This document shows positions 55,750 through 64,000 of a DNA stretch of 64,000 nt, piece by piece. The DNA comes from Falciphora oryzae. Its lineage: Eukaryota > Ascomycota > Sordariomycetes > Magnaporthales > Magnaporthaceae. The position numbers were made by a program, and so were the translations under genes. The stretch's first letter is position 1, and the number at the start of each line of letters is the position of its first letter. The DNA lies in contig JNVV01000003.1 of assembly GCA_000733355.1 (NCBI GenBank), forward strand, positions 310,001-374,000. The letters are read 5' to 3'. The notes beneath the pieces were generated by a model. That model was not told the origin of the DNA. It did no database searches and saw only the letters and a list, made by a program, of their open reading frames with translations.

Positions 55750-57315
55750 ATGCCCGCCTCGACTGCCGAGGGCGCTGGAAGCCCTGCGGATGTGGAGGAG
55801 CTGGACGTGCTGATCATCGGCGCGGGTCTCTCCGGCATCAACAGCGCATACCGCGTCAGGGAGACCTTTCCGGACGTCCGCTATGCCATCCTCGAGCGGC
55901 GTGAAGTGACGGGCGGCACCTGGAGCTTCTGGAAGTTCCCTGGCGTCCGCTCCGATAGCACCCTCGCCTTATTTGGCATGCCATGGCACCCCTGGCCCCA
56001 TGGCACCGATTTCGCCTCGGCCGAGCTGATCGACGAGTACATCGCCGACGCCGCTGCCAGCCAGGGCATCGACAAGCACATCCGCTTCCGCCACGACGTG
56101 CAGGACGCCTCCTGGTCCAGTGAGGAGCAGCGCTGGACGCTAACGGTCAAGGTTCCCACGGCCGGCGGTCAAGAGGACGTGCGCATCTTCAAGGCCTCGT
56201 GGATGTTCACGTGCAGTGGCTACTACAACTATGACAGCCCCCGCAAATTCGAGATCCCCGGCCTCGACCAGTTCGCCGGCCAGGTCGTCCACCCACAGTT
56301 CTGGGATCCAGAAAAGGTCAACTACCGTGGCAAGCGCGTCGTCATTGTCGGCTCCGGCGCCACCGCCGTCACCCTCCTGCCCAGTCTGGCCAAGGAGGCG
56401 TCCCAAGTGACGATGCTCCAGCGCAGCCCGACCTACGTTATGGCCTTGCCCTCACGCGACCGCTGGACAACAAGGCTCCAGAGCTGGTTTGGACCCAAAA
56501 TCGGCGGGCAGGTCGATTGGTGGCGCCGAATCTTGATCGAGTTCCTCTTTGTCCAGTTCCTGCTCAACTTTCCCAACGCCGGCCGCAAATTTATTACGGC
56601 CGAAACGAAGCGGTGTCTGCCCAAGGACTACCCGGTCGACGTCCACTTCAATCCCCGCTATAACCCATTCGAGCAGCGCCTGTGCTTCTGTCCTAATGCC
56701 GACTTTTTCAAGGCTTTGTCCAAGCCAAACTGCGAGGTTGTAACTGCCACCATCGAAACATGCGATACGTACGGCATTAAGCTCCAACCGGGTCAGCAAC
56801 CCCAAGGGGAGCACAGCTACAAACCACCCGTACGGATCGACGCCGACATCATCGTCACCGCCACGGGGCTGCACATGCAGCTTCTCGGCGGCCGCGCGCC
56901 CATTATCGACGGCGTCCCGCATCCCACCAACGAGCGCTACGTCTGGCGCAGCTGCATGCTGGACGGTATCCCGAACGCCTGCGCTATCTTAGGATACACT
57001 GCCGCTACCTGGACGCCTGGCGCCGACGTTCACGTCAAGACCGCCCTCAAGGTCATGAAGCGGCAGCGTAAACTTGGCGCGACCTCGGTTGTTCCCCACA
57101 TCGAGCCCGCCGAGAGGAAGCAGATGCCCAAGCTCCCCGTCATGCCCAACAACTCGACGTACATCCTCGAGGGCAACGCCAGGATGCCCATGTCCGCGGG
57201 CAGAGACCCCTGGCGGAATGGACAGAACTGGTGGGCGGATTCTTGGGCTCTGTGGTTCCACAATGTGACGACGGGTTTGCGGTACAATGTCCCTGATGCC
57301 AAGAAGTCAGTTTGA
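55750..57315 (+). CDS. FAD-dependent Baeyer-Villiger-type monooxygenase
   Basis: Intronless, 521 aa. NAD(P)H/FAD class B flavoprotein inserting oxygen into ketones, or N/S-oxidising. The first Rossmann motif is VLIIGAGLSGINSAY and is followed by GGTWSFWKFPGVRSDS. The Baeyer-Villiger fingerprint FxGxxxHxxxW appears as FAGQVVHPQFW, followed by the second nucleotide-binding motif KRVVIVGSGATAV. DADIIVTATGL is the late ATG-type motif. Fungal and actinobacterial homologues with this pattern act on sterols or small cyclic ketones; the substrate here is not evident. The 55750 ATG is the first in the open frame. No secondary-metabolism core gene is adjacent. Confidence 0.9.
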   Translation: MPASTAEGAGSPADVEELDVLIIGAGLSGINSAYRVRETFPDVRYAILERREVTGGTWSFWKFPGVRSDSTLALFGMPWHPWPHGTDFASAELIDEYIADAAASQGIDKHIRFRHDVQDASWSSEEQRWTLTVKVPTAGGQEDVRIFKASWMFTCSGYYNYDSPRKFEIPGLDQFAGQVVHPQFWDPEKVNYRGKRVVIVGSGATAVTLLPSLAKEASQVTMLQRSPTYVMALPSRDRWTTRLQSWFGPKIGGQVDWWRRILIEFLFVQFLLNFPNAGRKFITAETKRCLPKDYPVDVHFNPRYNPFEQRLCFCPNADFFKALSKPNCEVVTATIETCDTYGIKLQPGQQPQGEHSYKPPVRIDADIIVTATGLHMQLLGGRAPIIDGVPHPTNERYVWRSCMLDGIPNACAILGYTAATWTPGADVHVKTALKVMKRQRKLGATSVVPHIEPAERKQMPKLPVMPNNSTYILEGNARMPMSAGRDPWRNGQNWWADSWALWFHNVTTGLRYNVPDAKKSV

Positions 57316-57979
57316 TTTAGAAATTCGGGCTGATGACCTGCGTATTCGACTTCCACCGCCCAATAGTTTTATTACTTTGCGTTGATTATCCCTAGAAAAT
57401 AGCCAGTTTCCCTGCATTAGTTACCACAATCCAAGAAGTTTCAACCACTTAGCATAAGCGGGATATTATAACCGGGTGTCCAGACAAATGAATAGGATCT
57501 CGTAGAAATTTCAAGAAATTATTTACGCATGATTAATTATGAGATTCACCCTTGACCCTAGTGGACAAAGACTATGCTTTGAAACCCCGAGCGAGGCAAC
57601 CAAGGTACCAAAACCGTTATCTAGTCTGTTCACAACCCAATTCAAGGTACACAGGAAGAGAAAAAGAAATGTCTTCTTGTTACCGAACTATAATTAATCA
57701 ACCCAGGTGTCTCAAAACCTGTTTTATACCAAAAGAATTTATTGAACTGAGCATCGGAGAACACAATGACGGGATGTTGTGTTTAATAACAAGCCACACA
57801 TGCTTTTTCGTATCCAACAAAATGGTTTTATTTACAGGAGCAAGGCATTGACAAATATGGCCATATGCTAACGAATTATTTCATCAAGTGATATTAACGG
57901 CTTTCACCAACACATCAGCATTGAAACTGCCTTCTTCATGCTCAAGATAAGTCCACCTCTCCCCATTTTGTCAAGACAC
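57316..57979. other. AT-rich convergent spacer
   Basis: 660 bases of low-GC DNA between the 3' ends of the monooxygenase (+) and the protease (-). One 99-codon open frame (57552-57851) has no recognisable content. Confidence 0.5.
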
Positions 57980-58988
57980 TTAAGGGAAGTCGTTGCGAGC
58001 CTTGATGATGGCGTTGATGAGGGTCCCGCCGTGCGAAGCAATCGCGCGGACGCCCCTGACGGCGCCGACGTGCACTCCGTACTGGTAGCGGCCGTCGTTC
58101 TGGTTCAGCCAGATGGGGCCGCCCGACTGGCCGCCAAAGCTGTCGACGGTGGTCTCCAGGGCGCCGCCCTCGCTGCTGCCGCACCCGGTCGTCTTCTTGA
58201 CCCTGAAGCCGTTGTGCGAGTACGGGTGCTGACCGCTGCTGTGCTTGTCCTGGGGGTAGCCGTACTGCGAGAATTTTCAATCTCGTTAGCCTTTATTTCA
58301 AATCCCTATCTTCTGGGAACAAATGAACCGTTGAAAAATAGCTTACGTTCCACCAATCCAAATTAGCATTGGACATGGCATCCGTCACGTAGCGGAAGCC
58401 GAGGAAGCCAAGGTTCGGCTTCGTGCGGAGGATGAGCAGCGCCCAGTCGTTCTTCCAGCCACATCCTCCGTTGTCCTCGTTGCTGCCCGGCACGTTGATG
58501 GTGTGGCTAACGTCAAAGCCGCCCAGACGCTCGGAGTTGTAGTAGGCTGGCTGGAAGCGGTACGCGGCGCCGGACTTGAGGCAGTGACGGGCCATGACGA
58601 CGACGCGGGCGCCGACGAGCGAGCCCGAGCACCACGACTGGGAGCCCGGCCAGGTGATGCGGATACGGCCCATGGCACCAAAGGGGTAGGCGGTGCTGGT
58701 GCGCAGGACGCGGTCGTCGTTGCCGATCTGGCGCACGTCGAGGGGGCCCGCGCCGTTGACCATGTTGTCGGACGGGGCCGCCTCGGTCGCGTTGCCGCCG
58801 GCCTCGACGATGTCCTGGACGGACCAGGTCATGCCCTCGGGCACGGGGAGGCGCGCGTTGAAGTTGTCCACGGGGATGGGCTCGGGCAGCGAGAAGACGA
58901 TGTCGTCCGAGTCCTGGCGCGGGACCACGGCGGCGCCCGCGCAGGCGGCGAGCGCCACGGACGAGAGGATCATAGAGGAGAGATGCAT
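57980..58988 (-). CDS. Secreted trypsin-fold serine protease (V8/glutamyl endopeptidase-like)
   Basis: Chymotrypsin-fold peptidase of the S1/V8-like group, 308 aa. Exon 1 58988-58347, intron 58346-58265 (GTAAGC...CAG), exon 2 58264-57980. A signal peptide (MHLSSMILSSVALAACAGA) and a propeptide of about 60-90 residues are followed by the mature domain. The catalytic His is in VVVMARHCLKSG, Asp in WKNDWALLILR, and Ser in FGGQSGGPIW. WCSGSLVGARVV precedes the His as in trypsin-like proteases. Cysteines CSGS/RHC and GCGWK/GCGSS look like disulphide pairs. Substrate preference cannot be read off; homologues cut after acidic residues. Confidence 0.9.
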
Positions 58989-59968
58989 GACGAAGACTGC
59001 GGTTTCCAGCCGGGCACAGGCGGCTTGGATTTTGAGAAAATGAGTGAGGTAGAAGATGGGACTCAAGGGGCCGATGCTTCCTGCTGAGGCAAGTCTTCTT
59101 CACGGGATCATCGGAGGGAGACGACGATTTTATACCATCGCCCATACCCCGTTCACGAGGAAGATTCTGCGATAGTTAAGGAACTATCCAGACCAGGCCC
59201 TGCATGTCGGATTCGGGCTTAGCAAGGCAGCAAGACAGGCGCATACGCACCGACCACAGCCAAATAGTGATTGTCGCATGATACTACGCTGGATGAGGCT
59301 ATTCCGTCTCTGAACAGGGGCCGCCGTCCCAGAATCACAGCCTTATCACCGAGACGTTCCTACTCTTGCACGGAAGCTTGCAGGATGAGAGCCTAGAATC
59401 GATAGTTCCTCGTTGCCTCTGCAGCCAAGACTGCGGGTGCAGCCAATCGTCGGCGGGCCGCACCCCGGATCGGTCGAGCCCCAGGGGTTCCGGGCGTGTA
59501 GCTGAAAACCCCTAAGGTCATGGTAGGATCAGGGCCAAGAACGTCATCCTTGCCATGACAATAGCACTTGGCCTCAATACCACCGCTTACGTGCTCGGTC
59601 ACGGGCGACTGACCGACCGTTTGGACTGCAAATTTCCGCAACGGGCTCTTCCGGCCCCCCTCAGGGGCACACGCCTTGCGGGATCAGATCGATGTTTTGA
59701 GACGACAAGAACGCCGCAGATGCAAACGTGTAGAAATATTGAGGAGCTCATCAGCCCATCGAGAGGGGGCGCAGCAAATCGCTAGTGCCATCGCGGAAGG
59801 CTGGGCGCGGGCATTTCCCCTTTTCGCAGCCATAAGCTTACGCCCCCATCCGGCATCGCATTTGCGCCATATAACATACTTATCCTAGGAATTTAGCGTG
59901 GATGTAATTGGCGCGAACATGAGCCAATAGCATTGCCGTCTTAGTCGCCGCATTTAACTACATCTCGT
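58989..59968. other. Intergenic, no gene seen
   Basis: Upstream region of the protease gene and 3' region of the AA8 gene. No domain in its short frames. Confidence 0.5.
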
Positions 59969-61264
59969 TCACAGTCCCTGCGCAACCGAGCAGCCCGCTG
60001 ACACCACGGTGGTGGTTACCGTCGGGCCAGGAACAGTAGCGGTTGTCTGTATGCCGACTCCATTCCCCTCTGTGATGGTGATGGTTACCGTGCTCGGCGC
60101 TTGGGTCGCCGTGAAAGTCGTCGTTTCCGTCTCAGTGACGGTGACTCTCCCGTCGTCGACAGGTGGTTTAGTGTAAAGGCACTTCCCGTCAGGCGGCACC
60201 ACCCCGGGGCTTGGCGAAGCGCTGTTCCGCGATACCAGTCCTTCAAATTCCTCATTTCCAGCCTCGGTCAGGTCATTCTCGAAAACAGCGTGCGAATCGT
60301 GGAACCCGAATGTCGACGTATTGTCTGCTGGCTTCGACGGTGGCCGTATGGCATACGCCCAGGCGAACTCGTTGAACCCCGTGGGCTTGACGGTGATGCG
60401 GCCCAGGTCGGGGTCTGTCCAGGAGGTGCAGCCGCTGCACTTGGCAGTAACCTGGTAATGGGTCTGGTTGATGAACGTTCCCGACTCCAATATGTCGTAT
60501 GTGGCGCCATCGTAGGGGGCCGGAAGAGCATGCGATCTAGGTATCCATCATGTCAGACGAATGTTTCTTGACCCGGACCCAGCGTGCGTTACCCCAGACT
60601 GCCACAGAAAAGCAAAGCGAACTGGGCAAATCAGTCTTCACTCACGTTGCCCACCGTGACGAAATGACAACGTTACTGCAGTTGGCCCAGACCACAGTCA
60701 AGGGGTTATTCATCATGGTGGCGCCCCAGGCGAGACCGGCCCATCCGACCTCGACAGGCGCTTGAACCTGAATCACGACATCGTAGCCCTGGTCCTCGAG
60801 CACAGAGCCGGGCCGGGCAACGCGATAGACGATCCTCTGGTCGCCCAGGGAGTAGACCGCCTTGTACTGGGTGAACCGAAAGCCGGAGTCGGCGTCGTCG
60901 ACGATGGAGAACGGATCCTCGATGACGCCCCCGCAGTACCACGGCGGATCGGGGCCGTCGCAGGGGTCGCCGGTCGACGGACCGCACCACTCGGGTGGGT
61001 CGTCCCCCAAACACGGATCCGGTTCGGAGCAGTACTCAGGGGGGTCGGGGCCGTCGCAGGGGTCGCCCTGCCCTTCGCAGGGACAGTCGCATAGGCACTG
61101 GCTTGAACCTGTGATGCTCCGGCAGATGACCCTGATCAGCCGTCGACCCCAAACAGACATCACACATCGCACTATTTGTGTAGTAAAAAGTGTCAGGGGG
61201 TGTCCTCACCGAATCTGGCGAGCGCCACGACGCAGCCGGTTAACATGAGGGCACGAATTCTCAT
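59969..61264 (-). CDS. Secreted AA8 cytochrome-domain (CDH-type heme b) protein with Cys-rich N-terminal repeats
   Basis: Extracellular iron-reductase/DOMON-type cytochrome domain like that of cellobiose dehydrogenase, without a dehydrogenase, 361 aa. Exon 1 61264-61210, intron 61209-61109 (GTGAGG, branch CTGAC, CAG), exon 2 61108-60646, intron 60645-60537 (GTGAGT...TAG), exon 3 60536-59969. A signal peptide (MRIRALMLTGCVVALA) is followed by a Cys/Pro/Asp-rich segment with three DPC-x-x-x-(P/D)DPP-x-x-C units. The AA8 domain follows: WGATMMNNPLTVVW with the heme Met, SGTFINQTHYQVTAKCSGC, and FGFHDSHAVFENDL with the likely heme His. The tail is Thr/Val-rich. AA8 proteins can pass electrons to LPMOs or reduce iron; here no flavin partner is fused. 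Confidence 0.85.
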
Positions 61265-63486
61265 TGTATGCGACGCGCAAAACTCCCAGAATAGCTAAAA
61301 CACGAAAAGGAGCAACCAACCGGCTCTGACGAACCCTATAGAGGGAGTCCGCAGCCACGAGAGGCACGGGACCGAGATTTAAACCATCGAGCGGCATCTA
61401 ACAAGCCTCCGAAGCCGCCCGTGACGGGCGGCTAATCTTCTACGGAGCTCTGGTCATTGATTGAAAAGCACCATATACCCGAGATAGGGTGAAGATAGAG
61501 CAATTAAGAAAGACGCCGGTGCAATATCACGACGTCTATAGGCTGAAAGCCACGAGGGGAGTCGCCGCCGGGTGCGAGGATCTGCTCCATGGACCCAGGA
61601 ACCGATGTGAGACGCGATGATTTCCGTTCGGCCATCCGATCATCCGGAAGAATGAGGATGGATAAAGAAGGATTAAACAAGCCCCGCGATTCTATACAAT
61701 CATGCTGATATTATAGCACTGGCACTTGCGCCGCGCAGTGGAGTTCGCGATGCCGTGTAATCCAGGGAAAGCCGGATGTGGTTGTAACCGCAGTCGGCTC
61801 TGCTTCGTACTTGGCTGCCTAATCAGTAGTAGAGCGATGTGGCATTCGTGAATGGACACCTCCAATACGTTCAGGAATAGGTAGATTGTGCGACTGCTCA
61901 CATGGCTTCAACGCGTTTCCGGCCGCCGCGGCTATGCGGAGGCCTTGGCGGGGAGTCGAAACCTGGGAGCGGCGAAAATAGACCGGATACCGAGACCAAA
62001 CCCGGGTTGGAGCGTTCAAAATACGCTGTCCTCGTGAATGGGCCGTCTCGCTAGCCTCGGGCCGCAAAGGTGACATGTCGGTAGGCAATCGGATCTTCCG
62101 TGGGATCGAGGGGAATTTGAGGGGCAGGCAGTGGTTTGCAAAGTTCCCGACGGGCGCATTGAAGGATGTGATGCGCCGTCCTGTTTCCAAGGACGTGGCG
62201 CGACAAACGTCCAAGGCTTCGAGTTACAACGCCACGAACCGCCAGGTGTCACGCTGCCAACAAAGACCGGACGACAGCCGTTCGCATTAGGTACTTTGTG
62301 TTGGGGCCAGCTTCCTGGCATCTGACGCGACGATGGCACCGGCGCGTGAATCGGGTAGAAAGGGGCAGGCAAGAAACCAAGAAATGATGGAAGGAGGGGG
62401 GAGGGCAGCCACGTCATGTTAGTGACCCGGCATTCAGCCCGGGCGTGTTTCCCCTCTTGGTGTTTTGGCGCCGAGATAGCGCCACTTTCGACCGCGGGAA
62501 TCAGACGAACCCGTCTCGGAGAGATTATTTCTGTGGCTTTCGCGTGCAACGACCAGGCGTCGAGAGAGGAGACGGCGCGCGCAAGACTTCCAATGACGTG
62601 GAAGGCGGCGGGCACAGCGGGAGAAGCACGGAAACGGGCAAAAGGCGCGGTCGCAAACGGCGACAGGCGGCGTGGCGCATAAGTAAAGCGTTGTTGGGGC
62701 ATGCTGGCCGGCAGGACACAGGGGGTCCATCAATGCTGGCAGGGCCTGCCCCGCGTGCTTTGCCGGGCAGAAACAAGCAAGCCAGGGGCTCTACCCTGCA
62801 TTTTAATCAACGGATGAGACGCTCGCCCGAGACCAATGGGACGAATCGAGCATCGGTCTTGAGTCGGTCAGTGGCCCCCTTGCCTGTCAGGGGGTGCGGC
62901 CCTCTTCCCCAGCGCATCTTCCCGGCAACTGAGGTGGGTAGGTGGGCACTCGCGAGCCAGGGGTCGGGCCTTGTTGCTTGCCCATCATTGTTCTCGAATG
63001 GAGGCCACCGCCAGGGCAACAGCGGTCTTCCTTCCAAGGACTGCCTGCCACCAACAACACAACCCTGACGTGTGATCCGCCGCGGCCCAGGCACGGAGCA
63101 GCCATTGTGGTTCTCCATTGGCAGATCTGGGCGAGGATTGTGGTGTTCGCTGCTCGCATATGCCACGCCCGTCCAGTAATATTGCATGCACACGCCATTA
63201 TTGTGTTCCCTCGGCACCGCCCCAGGCCGGCCGGCCACCCCGGGCTCATAATGAACTTGGCAGGGCGGTGATATAGCGCCGCAACGGCCGCCCCCCGGCC
63301 ATAGTTATCCTAGTGCCGGCACCCCTTCCCACCCCTCTCAAGAAATAAAAAGAAAGGGGGGAGAAACATCGCGGGATGGGATGACGACTATGCGCGCGTG
63401 TAGTACAACCAGCCGCCGCTCGCCTCGCAGCACAACACCGACCTGGAGTCCAGTCTAGTCCTCCGCGCTGGCCGCCCAACACAAAG
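61265..63486. other. Intergenic, no gene seen
   Basis: 2.2 kb between the divergent AA8 (-) and rhodopsin-type (+) genes. Open frames overlapping on both strands at 61.8-63.3 kb (up to 228 codons) show no domain and no consistent splicing partners. Confidence 0.45.
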
Positions 63487-64000
63487 ATGGACGAAAACAA
63501 AGGGCCCCTCATCGTGGCGACCGCCTGGTCCTTCACCGCCGCGTCGCTCGGCTTCATGGTCCTGCGCTTCTGGGCCAAGATCTCGAGGTCCGGCGGCTCG
63601 CTCTGGTGGGACGACTGGATCCTGCTGATCTCGTGGGTCCTCACGTACGCGACGGCGCTCCTCAACACCATCATGGTGTACGCGCTCGGCTCGGGCAGGC
63701 ACATCTTCGCGGTCGACCCGCAGAACCTGGGGCCGCTGACGCTGATGGGCAACGTCGCGGGCACGACGTCGATCCTGGCCGCCCAGCTGAGCAAGACGTC
63801 CTTCGGCCTCACCCTCCTCCGCATCGCGACCGACCGCTGGATCCGCGCCGCCGTCTGGTTCTCGATCGTCACCATCAACCTCGCCATGACGGCGAACTTT
63901 ATGGTCCAGTGGCTGCAGTGCTACCCTTCGGAGAAGTACTGGAACCCGACCGTGCCGGGCACCTGCTGGGCCCCGGGCATCCAGTCCATGATCTCGCTCG
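63487..64000 (+). CDS. Rhodopsin-domain (PTH11-like) integral membrane protein, partial
   Basis: N-terminal 171 codons of a seven-helix fungal membrane protein of the 'rhodopsin domain' (DUF) family; runs off the right edge. The first helix is IVATAWSFTAASLGFMVLRF, followed by SLWWDDWILLISWVLTYA, the family's Trp-Asp-Asp-Trp signature after helix 1. Later comes AQLSKTSFGLTLLRIATDRW and the extracellular-side cysteines WLQCYPSEKYWNP / GTCWAPGIQ. Unlike the receptor at 9557-11695 it has no CFEM domain. Role unknown; relatives include surface-sensing receptors. Confidence 0.88.
   Translation, partial: MDENKGPLIVATAWSFTAASLGFMVLRFWAKISRSGGSLWWDDWILLISWVLTYATALLNTIMVYALGSGRHIFAVDPQNLGPLTLMGNVAGTTSILAAQLSKTSFGLTLLRIATDRWIRAAVWFSIVTINLAMTANFMVQWLQCYPSEKYWNPTVPGTCWAPGIQSMISL

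Overview
The window reads as the nuclear genome of a filamentous ascomycete, most likely a Sordariomycete. Coding exons are GC-rich. Genes carry short introns of about 50-130 nt with GT-AG ends and fungal-type branch sites (CTGAC/CTAAC). Gene content is typical of a plant-biomass or litter fungus: Zn2Cys6 regulator, Dal5-type and sugar MFS carriers, PTH11/CFEM rhodopsin-type receptors, an AA9-like protein, GH3, GH55, an AA8 cytochrome domain, secreted peptidases and a UstYa-family gene. All gene models were built by hand from reading frames and splice signals; no homology search was run.

Layout. 1-6.4 kb: a partial SET/TPR protein (-), a D-serine dehydratase-like PLP enzyme (-), an HSL-type esterase (+) and a RidA protein (-). 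7.6-14.1 kb: a Dal5-family permease (+), a CFEM receptor (-) with an apparent one-base frameshift, and a ceramide synthase (+). 15.7-20.2 kb: a secreted AA9-like protein whose expected N-terminal copper-ligand histidine is arginine, convergent with an intracellular GH3 beta-glucosidase. 20.8-29.6 kb: a likely aromatic-acid (gentisate) catabolic block of FAH-family hydrolase, GFA-family protein, gentisate 1,2-dioxygenase, Zn2Cys6 regulator and MFS carrier, the last two sharing a promoter. 31.4-34.2 kb: a secreted GH55 glucanase.

34.8-52.6 kb is the accessory part. It holds a broken 2EXR/F-box-like gene, three related solo LTRs (two with perfect 5-bp target duplications), two small TIR elements, a near-perfect 40-bp foldback, a UstYa-family oxidase gene beside a UstP-like S41 peptidase, a secreted M43 metalloprotease, a nucleoside-phosphorylase/ankyrin fusion resembling a fungal NLR-type protein without its NOD, long gene-poor stretches, and a tRNA-Arg(ACG). 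One LTR is nested inside one of the TIR elements.

53-64 kb returns to ordinary genes: a secreted beta-lactamase-fold serine hydrolase, a Baeyer-Villiger-type flavin monooxygenase, a V8-like serine protease (-), an AA8 cytochrome-domain protein with cysteine-rich N-terminal repeats (-), and the start of a second rhodopsin-type membrane protein cut by the right edge.

The observations I rate highest are the UstYa/S41 pair (possible fragment of a dikaritin-type peptide pathway, but no precursor gene was seen), the Arg-for-His AA9-like protein with its repeated acidic cysteine tail, the PNP-ankyrin fusion, and the nested repeat structure around the UstYa gene.
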